Positions 18,132-27,900 of a stretch of 64,000 nt of DNA are shown here, piece by piece; within the stretch, counting starts at the first letter, position 1; every line of letters begins with the position of its first letter. Under the pieces are notes generated by a model. It was not told the DNA's origin and ran no database searches. It saw only the letters and a list, made by a program, of their open reading frames with translations. The position numbers were made by a program, and so were the translations under genes. The stretch spans positions 1-64,000 of the forward strand of contig JAIXHJ010000001.1 in NCBI GenBank assembly GCA_030145845.1, in the 5' to 3' direction. The DNA comes from Pseudomonadota bacterium (GTDB lineage Bacteria; Pseudomonadota; Gammaproteobacteria; Pseudomonadales; Oceanobacteraceae).

Positions 18132-18322
18132 TTCCGTACCCCTAGGGTCCTGGATGGTGGCCTGAATCGCGAGTCCCGTGTGCCACCAAAATCGATAAAT
18201 GACGTTCTGGGATGTAGTTGTACCTGAAAACGGCAGGGCTGGAAAGTGGCTTAAAGCGGCTATTTAGCTAGTTTTGCGCACTTTAAGAATGCATGCGATG
18301 ATCTCTGGTCGTAATTCTCATA
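18132..18322. other. island end between integrase gene and repeat array
   Basis: This 191-bp stretch has no gene. Its last bases read GGTCGTAATTCTCATAACCA and run directly into AAAATTTAAAAGCCC, the start of the first 119-bp unit. The other units have CTGCTCCCGCAACCA before the same AAAATTT. Sequence identity therefore begins at AACCA, which is consistent with a site-specific recombination joint at a tRNA 3' end. An attachment site is inferred. Confidence 0.45.
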
Positions 18323-18793
18323 ACCAAAATTTAAAAGCCCAGCTTATGCTGGGTTTTTTATTGCCTGTTATCCGTGCCTGTCCGAAGAGCGACCCGGACG
18401 GTCGTAGCAGGAGGCCTGCCCGTTCAGATCCTGCTCCCGCAACCAAAATTTAAAAACCCAGCTTATGCTGGGTTTTTTATTGCCTGTTATCCGGGCCTGT
18501 CCGAAGAGCGACCTGGACGGTCGTAGCAGGAGGCCTGCCCGTTCAGATCCTGCTCCCGCAACCAAAATTTAAAAGCCCAGCTTATGCTGGGTTTTTTATT
18601 GCCTGTTATCCGGGCCTGTCCGAAGAGCGACCTGGACGGTCGTAGCAGGAGGCCTGCCCGTTCAGATCCTGCTCCCGCAACCAAAATTTAAAAGCCCGGC
18701 TTATGCTGGGTTTTTTATTGCCTGCTATCCGGGCCTGTCCGAAGAGCGACCTGGACGGTCGTAGCAGGAGGCCTGCCTGTTCAGATCCTGCTG
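18323..18793 (+). repeat. four tandem 119-bp units with tRNA-fMet 3'-end mimic and terminator
   Basis: Units begin at 18323, 18442, 18561 and 18680, with a period of exactly 119 bp and only a few substitutions. The last unit is cut at its 3' end. Each unit starts ACCAAAATTTAAAAGCCC and contains a terminator-like hairpin (CCCAGC-TTAT-GCTGGG followed by T6). It then has a short hairpin (CGACC-TGGAC-GGTCG), and ends GGTCGTAG + insert + GTTCAGATCCTGCTCCCGCA. GGTCGTAG-GTTCAAATCCTGC and CTCCCGCAACCA are the variable/T-arm and acceptor end of gammaproteobacterial tRNA-fMet. Here a 14-nt insert splits them and the T-stem cannot pair properly, so no functional tRNA is encoded. Confidence 0.9.
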
Positions 18794-18800
18794 CTCATTG

Positions 18801-18830
18801 AAAAGCCAGCTTTCATGGCAGGCTTTTTAT
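18801..18830 (+). terminator. terminator-like hairpin after the repeat array
   Basis: AAAAGCC and GGCTTTTTA flank a partly paired stem (AAAGCCAGCTTTCATGGCAG). The T-run follows on the plus strand. It resembles the terminators in the repeat units but has a different stem. Sequence 18831-19003 holds no recognisable gene. Confidence 0.5.
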
Positions 18831-19015
18831 AAGCAGGTTATTTCCAGAGCGCACTGCAATATCAACGCTGGCGGTTTGATTGTATTTACTGCCTTCTGTG
18901 TCACTTTCCGTAGCGGACAATCAGCAGTTTTTGTCACCGTTGACCACGGCATATTTCATTCAGCTTTGCTGCCGGTGATAAAGTCGTAATCACGATAAAT
19001 TCTTTGGTGAAAGCG

Positions 19016-19774
19016 ATGAATCTGGCAGGAAAAGTCTGTGTGGTGACCGGTGCGACTTCTGGTATTGGTCTGGCCATTGCCCATGAATTACAGCAGCGTG
19101 GCGCTGATCTGCTGTTGAGTGGCAGGAATGAAAAGAAAGGGCAGGAAATTGCTGCGGCGTTATCCGGCCCGCATAACCGGGCGGTATTTATTGCCGCTGA
19201 CCTTGCTGAAGAGGGCGCTGCTGCTGTTATTGCGGAGCAGGCGCTGGCGTTATCCGGCCGCATTGATGTGCTGGTGAATAATGCCGGTATTCTGCTTAAG
19301 GGGTCCGTTCTTGATTGTTCGGATGACGACTGGCTGGCAACTATGAATATCAATGTTACGTCGGTGTTCCGTATGACCAGGGCGGTGTTGCCGGTAATGC
19401 TGGCTCAGCAGAGCGGTGCCATCGTGAATATTGCGTCAGACTGGGCCCTGATGGGAGCAAAAGGTGCCCTGGCGTACAGTGTGTCAAAAGCAGCGGTGGC
19501 GCAGATGACCCGCTCCGCAGCACTGGATTATGCCGCCGATGGCATCCGTATTAATGCCGTATGTCCCGGAGATACGGATACGCCTATGCTGCACGGGGTG
19601 CTCGCGGCTGCGGGGGTACCGGAAAAAGAATGGACGAAAGCCACGGATATTCCGCTGGGGCGGGTGGCCAGAGCAGACGAGGTGGCCAGAGTGGTGGCTT
19701 TTCTGGCGTCTGAGGATGCCAGTTTTATGACCGGTGCTCTGGTTCCGGTTGATGGCGGGACATCGGCTCAGTAA
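19016..19774 (+). CDS. SDR-family NAD(P)-dependent oxidoreductase
   Basis: This classical short-chain dehydrogenase (252 aa) has the Rossmann motif TGATSGIG near the N-terminus, NNAG, and a catalytic Ser in NIASDWALMG. It also has the YSVSK catalytic Tyr/Lys pair, and ends with FMTGALVPVDGG. ATG 19016 is preferred to upstream GTG/TTG codons because it starts at MNLAGKVCVVTG, as in relatives, with a GGTGAAAG ribosome site. The substrate cannot be read from sequence. It lies 30 nt upstream of folM on the same strand, so a role near pterin metabolism is possible but unproven. Confidence 0.85.
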   Translation: MNLAGKVCVVTGATSGIGLAIAHELQQRGADLLLSGRNEKKGQEIAAALSGPHNRAVFIAADLAEEGAAAVIAEQALALSGRIDVLVNNAGILLKGSVLDCSDDDWLATMNINVTSVFRMTRAVLPVMLAQQSGAIVNIASDWALMGAKGALAYSVSKAAVAQMTRSAALDYAADGIRINAVCPGDTDTPMLHGVLAAAGVPEKEWTKATDIPLGRVARADEVARVVAFLASEDASFMTGALVPVDGGTSAQ

Positions 19775-19804
19775 TCTGCAGTTTTTATTCGTGGCGGAGG
19801 TCTT

Positions 19805-20515
19805 GTGGCCAGAATTTTCATTACCGGCGCCGGTCGCCGTCTGGGACGGATACTGGCGGAGCATTATCTGCAGCAGGGCTGGGAAGTCATTGCGCATTAC
19901 AACAGCCGCTCTGAACTGCAGCCGCACCCGGCGCTGACGCAGTTGCAGGCCGATCTGGCGGATCAGGCATCTGTTTCTGCCCTGTGTGCCCGGCTGGTGC
20001 AAGCTGGCCCGCTTGATGCGGTGATTCATAATGCATCCTGCTTTATTCCGGATGCCGTGGCTGAAGATCTGGCTGCGCATTTTGCGCTGCATCAGCAGGT
20101 GCATGTCACGTCGCCGGCGCGGATAACTGCAGCCCTGTCAGACAGCTGGGCTGAGGGGGCGGCGATGATCAGCATCAGTGATATATATGCGGATATTCCC
20201 AATCAGCGTTTTTCAGCCTATTGCGCTGCCAAGGCGGGCCTGCAGAACTGGTCTCTGAGTATGGCGCAGCGGCTGGCCGGAAGGGTGCGGGTCAATGTGA
20301 TTCAGCCAGGGCCCATTCAGTTTCTGCCTGAACACAGTGACTCCTACCGCAACATGGTACTGTCACAGTCGCTGATCGGCAGGGAGCTGGGTTACGGCGC
20401 TATTGTTCAGGCCTGTGATTATCTGCTGGCGGCGGAGGCTGTCAGTGGCACGGTGATGCGTGTGGATGGCGGGCGCTTTGTTGCTAACCGCTATGATCAG
20501 ACGTTTTCGTCCTGA
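19805..20515 (+). CDS. folM: FolM-type dihydromonapterin reductase (SDR)
   Basis: This 236-residue SDR has the FolM/pteridine-reductase form of the nucleotide motif, TGAGRRLG, in which Arg replaces the usual residue for NADPH binding. The substrate motif reads SISDIYADIP with the catalytic YCAAK. The end MRVDGGRFVANR is typical. FolM reduces dihydromonapterin to the tetrahydro form and has weak dihydrofolate reductase activity. The start is GTG 19805 with GGCGGAGG 5 nt upstream. It follows the other SDR closely and is convergent with folK, overlapping its 3' end by 19 bp. The pterin-enzyme neighbour supports the assignment. Confidence 0.82.
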   Translation: MARIFITGAGRRLGRILAEHYLQQGWEVIAHYNSRSELQPHPALTQLQADLADQASVSALCARLVQAGPLDAVIHNASCFIPDAVAEDLAAHFALHQQVHVTSPARITAALSDSWAEGAAMISISDIYADIPNQRFSAYCAAKAGLQNWSLSMAQRLAGRVRVNVIQPGPIQFLPEHSDSYRNMVLSQSLIGRELGYGAIVQACDYLLAAEAVSGTVMRVDGGRFVANRYDQTFSS

Positions 20516-20892
20516 GGCCAGTGGCGGGCAGCGGCACTGAAGTAACTCTCTTCCAGTGGCAGGCTGCGGCAGCTGTCGGCATCGCTGGCCTGGCCGAGAA
20601 TATCAATATCGATAGTGCGGTCTTTGGTTTTGCGTGCCGGGCTTTTGGGTTCCCGGCCAAGCTGTACCTCAATCTGTTGCAGACGCTGCTTTAACCGGCC
20701 GGGTAATAAATCCGATTTCAGAACCGCCATCTGATTTCTGAATTCACCGTGAAAGGTATCACCAACCGGTGCCGTGGTGACGCGTTCAGAAACAGAACAG
20801 ACTTCACCTAACTGTGCAATTTTCTCCAGTGCAGTGCTCATATTGTCATCCGGACGGATATTGCTGCCGAGACCGAGTAAATAAAAAAACAT
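20497..20892 (-). CDS. folK: HPPK-type pyrophosphokinase (FolK-like)
   Basis: This protein is related to 6-hydroxymethyl-7,8-dihydropterin pyrophosphokinase, which transfers pyrophosphate from ATP in folate synthesis. It opens with LLGLGSNIRPDDN and has the NQMAVL strand. It carries a version of the HPPK signature (GREPKSPARKTKDRTIDIDIL), with the two Asp residues that bind Mg2+. At 131 aa it is shorter than usual HPPKs (about 160), and the C-terminal substrate loop is reduced. It may therefore be a divergent second FolK rather than the housekeeping one. It overlaps folM tail to tail. Confidence 0.75.
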   Translation of the reverse strand: MFFYLLGLGSNIRPDDNMSTALEKIAQLGEVCSVSERVTTAPVGDTFHGEFRNQMAVLKSDLLPGRLKQRLQQIEVQLGREPKSPARKTKDRTIDIDILGQASDADSCRSLPLEESYFSAAARHWPQDENV

Positions 20893-21051
20893 AGTGAAAA
20901 AAGTCTGCTGAATTCGGGTAAAAGGATTCCGGGATGCCGGCTTTTAGTCAAGACGGTGTCCGCAAAAAGTCTGAAATTTTTGTCAGTGACTGGGCACAGC
21001 TGACGATAATTGTTTGACTGCGCGATGGTGAGGTTCAGGGAGGACGACGCC

Positions 21052-21903
21052 ATGGAATACGTGGTAATTCTGGTTATGCTGCTGGCACTCGCCTGGCCGC
21101 ATTTTTCACTGGCTGCCGCCAGCCCCGTCGCGCCGCCACTGATGCTGGCGAAAACCTTTGAATCGGGTATTGATGTCAGTGCTTACTTCGTCAGTGAAAA
21201 GCTGGATGGTGTCCGCGCTTACTGGAATGGCCGGCAATTACTGACTCGCAGTGGCCGTCAGATCCGCGCACCGGCCTGGTTTCTTGCTTCTTTACCTGAC
21301 GATACACCTCTTGATGGTGAGTTGTGGGCCGGCCGTGGTGAATTTGCCTTTGTCAGCGGTCTGGTCCGTCGTCATAAGGCGGAAGATGATGACTGGCTGC
21401 GGGTAAAATACATGGCATTTGATCTGCCGCAGCTGGCCGCGCCGTACAGCGAGCGCCTGTGGGTCTTGCGGACCCTGATTGCCCAGCAGAAAAGCCCGAG
21501 CCTGAAAGCGCTGGAGCAGACCCGTATCAGCGGTGAACAGGAGCTGCAGCAGCACCTGCAACAGATTACTGCCGGCGGTGGGGAAGGGTTGATGCTGCGC
21601 CGGGCAGCGTCACTTTATCAGGCGAAGCGCTCGGACGATCTGCTGAAACTGAAACTGGTGCAGGATGACGAAGCGGTGGTGGTCGGACACGTTCCGGGGG
21701 AAGGAAAATACCTGGGGGCCATGGGTTCGCTGCTGGTACGCATGGATGATGGCCGGGAATTCCGCATTGGTACCGGCTTCAGCGATGATGAACGGGATCA
21801 CCCGCCTGCCCGCGGAACCCGGATTACATTTTCCTATAACGGGCTGACCGAACATGGTCTGCCGCGCTTTGCCCGTTTTGTCCGTATCCGCCCGGCGGAA
21901 TAA
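21052..21903 (+). CDS. ligE: periplasmic ATP-dependent DNA ligase (LigE type)
   Basis: This minimal ATP-dependent ligase (283 aa) has an N-terminal signal peptide, which fits the LigE group thought to act on DNA outside the cytoplasm. The adenylated Lys is Lys50 in SEKLDGVRAYW. Further nucleotidyltransferase motifs are LLTRSGRQI, DGELWAGRG, EGLMLRRA and DDLLKLKL, followed by a short OB domain ending FARFVRIRP. No extra DNA-binding domains are present. ATG 21052 has GGGAGGA about 10 nt upstream and starts the signal peptide, so the upstream in-frame ATG is not used. recJ follows 54 nt downstream on the same strand. Confidence 0.9.
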   Translation: MEYVVILVMLLALAWPHFSLAAASPVAPPLMLAKTFESGIDVSAYFVSEKLDGVRAYWNGRQLLTRSGRQIRAPAWFLASLPDDTPLDGELWAGRGEFAFVSGLVRRHKAEDDDWLRVKYMAFDLPQLAAPYSERLWVLRTLIAQQKSPSLKALEQTRISGEQELQQHLQQITAGGGEGLMLRRAASLYQAKRSDDLLKLKLVQDDEAVVVGHVPGEGKYLGAMGSLLVRMDDGREFRIGTGFSDDERDHPPARGTRITFSYNGLTEHGLPRFARFVRIRPAE

Positions 21904-21957
21904 GCGCAGCGCTTCGTGTTAGGATACGGCCTTTCTCCTCGTTTTTCTGTCCTGAAT

Positions 21958-23670
21958 ATGACCCGAATCTGTCAGCGTTCCCTTCCTTCCTCCTGGTCTC
22001 TGCCGGGGGTGCATCCGGTACTGCAGCGAGTGTATGCCGCGCGCGGCATTACCGATAACCGGCAGCTGGAACTGGGGCTGCAGTCTCTGCTGCCCTACCA
22101 GACGATGAAAGGCATTGCGCAGGCGGTTGAGCTGTTACTGCCGGTGGTCACGGCCGGGCGCCGTCTGCTGATTGTGGGCGATTTCGATGTCGACGGCGCC
22201 AGCAGTACTGCACTGGCAATCCGGGCTCTGCATATGCTGGGAGCCGAAAATATTGATTATCTGGTACCCAATCGCTTCGACTTTGGCTATGGACTGTCGC
22301 CGGAGCTGGTGGACGTGGCACTGACCATGACGCCGGATCTGATTATGACGGTGGATAATGGCATTGCTTCCCACGATGGCATTGATAAGGCGGCAGCGGC
22401 CGGCATTCCGGTGCTGGTAACGGATCACCATCTGCCGGGGGCCACCCTGCCGGCGGCGGCAGCTATTGTGAACCCCAATCAGCCGGGCTGTGATTTTCCC
22501 TCACCGGCGGCCTGCGGCTGCACCGTGGTTTTTTATCTGATGCTGGCCCTGCGGGCTGAAATGAAAGCCAGGGGACTGCTGGCGGAGCCCGCTCCTAACC
22601 TTGCACAGTTACTGGATCTGGTGGCGCTGGCGACGGTGGCGGATGTGGTGCCGCTGGATCACAATAACCGCATTCTGGTTGAGCAGGGGCTGCGCCGTAT
22701 CCGCGCCGGTTACGCGTCTGCCGGCATTCTCGCACTGTTGCAGGTGGCCGGACGGGAATCGTCCCGGGTTGTGGCATCCGATTTCGGTTTTGCGATCGGA
22801 CCGCGTCTGAATGCGGCGGGGCGGCTGGACGATATGTCACTGGGTATTGAATGCCTGCTGACTGACGATCCGCAGCAGGCGCTGAAGCTGGCGCAGGTTC
22901 TGGACGATATGAACCGTGACCGGCGCAGTATTGAACAGGGGATGCAGGAAGAAGCGCAACGCTATCTGAGCCGCTTTGAGGCCGGAGATAATCTGCCGGT
23001 TGGCCTGTGTCTGTATCAGCCTGACTGGCATCAGGGTGTGATCGGTATTCTGGCTTCGCGCATCAAAGAGAAGGTACACCGGCCGGTGATTGCGCTGGCT
23101 GCCGACAGTGATGGCTGGCTGAAAGGCTCAGCCCGCTCCATTCCGGGCCTGCATATGCGTGACGCGCTGGATGAAGTACACAAACGGGCGCCGCAGCTGA
23201 TGAAAAAATTCGGTGGTCATGCCATGGCCGCCGGCCTGACGCTGGCGGCCGATGGGCTGGACGAGTTTTCCCGTCTGTTTGATGAGGTCTGCCGCAGCCA
23301 TCTGAGTCAGGCGCAACTGCAGCAGCAGCTGGACAGTGACGGCAGCCTGTCGGTAGCCGAATACAGTCTTGAGCTGGCGCAGCAGCTGCGCTGGGGCGGC
23401 CCTTGGGGGCAGGCGTTCCCGGAACCGCTGTTTGACGGTCATTTCCGCCTGATACAGCAGCGCATTGTCGGCGAACGGCATCTGAAAATGGTGTTACAGC
23501 CACGGGGTTCCGATCTGGCACTGGATGCAATCTGGTTCAATGTGGATGTCAGCCGTTGGCCGGATCAGGCGGCTGATCGTGTGCAGTGTGTGTTCCAGCT
23601 GGATGTGAATGAATTCCGTGGTCGTCAGTCAGTACAGTTGCTGGTCAAAACTCTGTTCATCGAAGAATAA
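21958..23670 (+). CDS. recJ: single-strand-specific 5'-3' exonuclease RecJ
   Basis: RecJ (570 aa) degrades single-stranded DNA 5' to 3' in RecF-pathway recombination and in mismatch and base-excision repair. The DHH-superfamily motifs are present: FDVDGASSTALA, the DNGIASHDG motif, and DHH at residues 156-158 (VTDHHLPG). The DHHA1 domain carries GSARSIPGLHMRDAL and FGGHAMAAGLTL. The OB domain follows to the C-terminus. Length is normal. ATG 21958 aligns with family starts, and the upstream in-frame codons do not. It may share a transcript with the ligase gene upstream. Confidence 0.95.
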   Translation: MTRICQRSLPSSWSLPGVHPVLQRVYAARGITDNRQLELGLQSLLPYQTMKGIAQAVELLLPVVTAGRRLLIVGDFDVDGASSTALAIRALHMLGAENIDYLVPNRFDFGYGLSPELVDVALTMTPDLIMTVDNGIASHDGIDKAAAAGIPVLVTDHHLPGATLPAAAAIVNPNQPGCDFPSPAACGCTVVFYLMLALRAEMKARGLLAEPAPNLAQLLDLVALATVADVVPLDHNNRILVEQGLRRIRAGYASAGILALLQVAGRESSRVVASDFGFAIGPRLNAAGRLDDMSLGIECLLTDDPQQALKLAQVLDDMNRDRRSIEQGMQEEAQRYLSRFEAGDNLPVGLCLYQPDWHQGVIGILASRIKEKVHRPVIALAADSDGWLKGSARSIPGLHMRDALDEVHKRAPQLMKKFGGHAMAAGLTLAADGLDEFSRLFDEVCRSHLSQAQLQQQLDSDGSLSVAEYSLELAQQLRWGGPWGQAFPEPLFDGHFRLIQQRIVGERHLKMVLQPRGSDLALDAIWFNVDVSRWPDQAADRVQCVFQLDVNEFRGRQSVQLLVKTLFIEE

Positions 23671-23702
23671 AAAACCGTAACGATTAACGCAGGGACGCGT
23701 TT

Positions 23703-24128
23703 ATGAAAACTCCGTTAATGACTGCAGCATTCTGGCTGCTGGCAACCGTCTGCAGTGGCGGTGAAATATATCGCTGGACCGACGCGCAGGGACACGTACA
23801 TTTTTCCGACCGGCCGGTTAAAAACGCAGAAAAATACCAGCCACCGGCGGGCAGTGAATATGAGTCTGTACCGCTGAAAGCCTTATACCCGCAACGTGAT
23901 TACGCAGCAGAGACGCGGGAAGAGAAAGCACGCAGAAAAGCCGCCTGGGAAAAGGAACAGAAAGCCCGTGCGGCTGCACAGCGGCGTGAAGAAAAGTGCC
24001 GCCAGGCCCGGCTTGATCTGCGCCAGCATCAGTCAGGCAAATACACCTCAACACGGCTTGCCAGTCTGCAGAAACGGCTGGCAAGGCGTGAGGCTCTGAA
24101 AAAGCGGGTCAGACGTTACTGTGACTGA
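23703..24128 (+). CDS. DUF4124 exported protein
   Basis: This 141-residue protein has a signal peptide of about 19 residues and a DUF4124 motif (GGEIYRWTDAQGHVHFSDRP), a short beta-rich domain common in gammaproteobacterial envelope proteins. The rest is strongly charged and probably coiled-coil (ETREEKARRKAAWEKEQKAR), rich in Arg/Lys, and ends in RRYCD. The biochemical role of DUF4124 is not known. It starts 32 nt after recJ. Its stop is directly adjacent to the stop of the convergent chalcone-isomerase-like gene. Confidence 0.8.
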   Translation: MKTPLMTAAFWLLATVCSGGEIYRWTDAQGHVHFSDRPVKNAEKYQPPAGSEYESVPLKALYPQRDYAAETREEKARRKAAWEKEQKARAAAQRREEKCRQARLDLRQHQSGKYTSTRLASLQKRLARREALKKRVRRYCD

Positions 24129-24707
24129 TCAGTCCCGGTGACCCAGTACCTGTTCGCGGAAACGTTCGCTGACCGGGTGCTCGCCGATCCAGATTTTCAG
24201 CAGTGCATCATTCAGATCTTTGCCGGGTACAGTGCCACGTTCCTGGCCATCAATCACAATGCGTGAATATTGTCTGGCCGGTACCCATTCAATATAACCG
24301 ACAGTGCCTTCAACAAATTTATGGTCGAACAGGCTGACCAGTTTTTCCACCCGGTCGCTCATGGCGAGCATCTGTTCCTTACTGATATTAATCGACAGGC
24401 CATCCTGAATAGCATTGGTAAAACGCCGTGCACTGACCCGGGCTGAGGTGACATAAAACACCATCCGGCGGGCATTATCTGTGCTGACAATCAGATCATC
24501 GGTAATGGAGTTATCCTGCAGATACAGGGCACCGACATACACTTTCACAAAGCCATATACCCGGCGTACCGAGGCACCGCGTAACAGCATTTCCGGTGAG
24601 CTGGCAGTCGCTGGGGAAATATCGGGCACATCAATATCACTGACCGTGATGGCCTGTGCCGGCAGCCACAGCAGTGATATCAGCGTGAACAGAAGGATAC
24701 GCATCAT
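24129..24707 (-). CDS. chalcone-isomerase-like periplasmic protein
   Basis: This 192-residue protein has a signal peptide (cleavage after AQA) and the bacterial chalcone-isomerase-like fold (Chalcone_3 type). Typical segments are LRGASVRRVYGFVKVYVGALYLQ, RRMVFYVTSARVSARRFTNA, NDALLKIWIGEHPVSERFREQVLG. Bacterial members usually lack flavonoid isomerase activity, and their ligands are thought to be lipophilic. AAGGA lies 7 nt before ATG 24707. A more divergent protein of similar type is encoded at 40665-41288. Confidence 0.8.
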   Translation of the reverse strand: MMRILLFTLISLLWLPAQAITVSDIDVPDISPATASSPEMLLRGASVRRVYGFVKVYVGALYLQDNSITDDLIVSTDNARRMVFYVTSARVSARRFTNAIQDGLSINISKEQMLAMSDRVEKLVSLFDHKFVEGTVGYIEWVPARQYSRIVIDGQERGTVPGKDLNDALLKIWIGEHPVSERFREQVLGHRD

Positions 24708-24872
24708 AGGTGAGTCCTTATTATTGTTGTTTTAGACATTACTGGCCAAAGGTTAGTGCTGTCAGGCCAGTGAATGCAAGGCTTTATCCGTGCGTATCAG
24801 GCCTGTTCTCACTAATTTTCCGCTGGAATAACAATCACGGGGAAAGAAGCGTGCAGGGGAGGGGAAAATAAA

Positions 24873-24896
24873 ACTGCCCGGCGGATGCCGGGCAGT
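24873..24896 (-). terminator. intrinsic terminator of the RND efflux operon
   Basis: On the minus strand ACTGCCCGGC-ATCC-GCCGGGCAGT forms a 10-bp GC-rich stem followed by TTTTATTTT. It lies 14 nt after the stop codon of the RND permease gene. Confidence 0.9.
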
Positions 24897-24909
24897 GAAG
24901 GGCGGGCGA

Positions 24910-27900
24910 TCAGTCGTGTTTGATGCCGCGCAGTTTCCACGTCAGTTTCATAACCAGAACGTAGAACAGCGGGACAAAGAAAATCGCCAGGAAGGTGGCA
25001 GCCAGCATGCCGCCGATCACCCCGGTACCGATGGCCTGACGGCTCATGGCGCCGGCACCGGTACTGAGGGCAAGCGGTGTTACCCCCAGAATAAAGGCCA
25101 GCGAGGTCATAATGATCGGACGCAGACGCATACGGGCTGCTTCCATGGTGGCTTCCAGCAGGCCTTTACCCTGTTCGACCAGTGCTTTGGCAAACTCCAC
25201 GATCAGGATGGCGTTCTTCGCCGACAGACCAATGGTGGTCAGCAGGCCGACCTGGAAGTAAACGTCATTGCTCAGACCGCGTCCGGTGGCAGCAATCAGT
25301 GCACCCATAATACCCAGCGGCACTACCAGAATAACGGAGAACGGCACCGACCAGCTTTCATACAGTGCAGCCAGACAGAGGAATACAACCAGCAGCGAAA
25401 GAGCATACAGGATTGGCGCCTGAGAGCCGGACTGGCGTTCCTGATACGACAGGCCGGTCCATTCCAGGCCAAAGCCCGGTGGCAGTTTGGCCGCCATTTC
25501 TTCCATTGCCAGCATGGCATCACCGGTACTGTAACCCGGTGCGGCGGCCCCCTGGATGTTCACCGCAGGCACACCGTTATACCGTTCCAGCTGTGGTGAA
25601 CCGTAATCCCAGCGGGTAGAGGCAAAGGCAGTAAAGGGCACCATGTCACCATGGTTGTTACGCACATACCATTTTTCCAGATCTTCCGGCAGCATACGTG
25701 CCGCCGCATCCGCCTGAACATACACTTTCTTCACCCGGCCGCGGTCGATAAAGTCGTTCACGTACGAGCCACCCCAGGCAGTGCTCAGGGTATTGTTCAC
25801 ATCGGCGATATTCAGACCCAGCGATTTCACTTTCTCGAAGTCGATATCGATGCGGAAAATTGGCGCATCCGGCATACCGTTCGGACGCACCTGAGTGAGG
25901 CGCGGGTCCTGTGAGGCCATACCGAGCATCATATTACGGGCCTGCATCAGCGCTTCATGGCCCTGATTGTTGCGGTCCTGCAGCATCAGGTTGAAGCCGG
26001 AAGCCACACCCAGTTCCGGAATCGGAGGGGGGTTGATGGTATAAATCGTTGCTTCCTTAATCTGACCCAGTGCGCCGTAAGCCCGGCCGATGATTGCGCC
26101 GACTGATACGTCCGGCGTCTGCCGCTCATCCCAGTGCTTGAGTTTAACGAAGGACAGACCCATGTTCTGACCCATACCGGCAAAGCTGAAACCGGAAGCC
26201 GTAAAGATGGATTCCACACCCGGATCGTTGAGGAAGTGTTTCTGCATTTTATGCATCACGTCCTGCGTGCGCTCCATGGTGGCGGTTTCCGGCAGCTGCA
26301 CCAGTGTAATCAGTACGCCCTGATCTTCTTCCGGCAGGAAGGAGGTCGGCAGGCGCATGTACAGCACGGCCAGTACGGCCAGTACGGCGGCATAAATGAG
26401 CACCATACGCACCGGCCGGCTGACCGTACCGCTGACGGAACTGACGTAGCCGTTGGTGGCTTTGTGGAAGAAACGGTTAAACCAGCCGAAGAAACCTTTC
26501 TGGCTTTCCAGATCTCCTTTATGAGCCGGTTTCAGGATGGTGGCACACAGGGCCGGGGTAAGAATCAGAGCCACCAGTACCGACAACGCCATGGCCGAGA
26601 CAATGGTCAGTGAGAACTGACGGTAAATGGCACCGGTAGAACCGGCCATAAAGGCCATGGGGACAAATACCGCGGACAGCACCAGAGCAATACCGACCAG
26701 GGCAGAGGTAATCTGCTCCATGGATTTTTTGGTCGCTTCTTTCGGTGGCAGGCCGTCTTCATCCATTACCCGCTCAACGTTTTCCACCACCACGATGGCA
26801 TCGTCCACGAGCAGACCAATGGCCAGTACCAGACCGAACATAGTCAGAGTGTTGATACTGTAACCAAAGGCTTCCATCACGGCGAAGGTACCCAGCAGTA
26901 CCACCGGGACGGCAATGGTTGGAATCAGGGTGGCACGGAAGTTACCCAGGAACAGGTACATCACCAGGAATACAAGTACCACGGCTTCGATCAGCGTGTT
27001 GACCACTTCTTCAATGGAAATCTGCACGAATGGTGTGGTGTCATAAGGGAAAACCACGCTCAGATCGGTCGGGAAAAACTGTTCCAGTTCGGCAATTTTT
27101 GCCCGCACGGCTTTGGCGGTATCCAGAGCGTTAGCGCCACTGGCCAGCTGAATACCGATACCACTGGCCGGTTTGCCGTTGAATTCACCGATCACTGAAT
27201 AATCTTCTGCGCCCAGCTCAACCCGGGCCACATCTTTAACCCGCACCTGGGAACCGTCGGTGTTCACTTTCAGCAGAATGTTTTCGAATTCTTCCAGGGC
27301 TTCAAGACGGCTCTGAGCAATAATCGTGGCGTTAATCGCCTGCCCCTGAATGGCGGGCATACCACCCAGCTGACCGGCCGGGAACTGGTTGTTCTGTACG
27401 CTGATAGCGCTGGTAACGTCCACCGGGGTCAGATTGTAAGCATTCAGTTTTTCCGGCTGCAGCCAGATACGCATGGCGTACTGGGAACCGAATATCCGCA
27501 GCTCACCGACGCCGGATGTCCGTGACAGAGGGTCCTTGATATAACTGTTGGCGTAGTCCGCGATGTCTGCCCGGGTCATTTTTCCGGTTTTGGAAATCAG
27601 ACCGACCACCATCAGGAACGAGGTTGATGCCTTGGTCACGCTGACACCCTGCTGGGTCACAGCCTGTGGCAGCAGAGCCTCAGCCAGCTGCAGTTTATTC
27701 TGCACCTGTACCTGAGCGATGTCAGGATTGGTACCCGGAGCAAAGGTCAGGGTGATGGTGGCCTGACCGGCACTGCTGCTGGTGGACTGCATGTACAGCA
27801 GGTTGTCCAGCCCGGTCATGTTCTGTTCGATCACCTGTGTCACGCTTTCTTCCAGCGTGGCGGCGGACGCACCCGGGTAGGTTGCCACGATGCGCACGGA

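Noticed and set aside
18368..18684. Two 65-aa minus-strand ORFs containing WLREQDLNGQASCY
   Set aside because: They are the antisense reading of the tRNA-fMet-like unit ends (the tRNA acceptor/T-arm gives WLREQDLN). They repeat with the 119-bp period and have no independent coding evidence.
18323..18793. CRISPR array
   Set aside because: The units are 119 bp, contiguous and nearly identical throughout, so there are no short repeats with variable spacers, and no cas genes are nearby.
18323..18793. Functional tRNA-fMet genes
   Set aside because: Only the 3' end resembles the tRNA. The D-arm, anticodon arm and matching 5' acceptor strand are missing, and the T-stem is disrupted.
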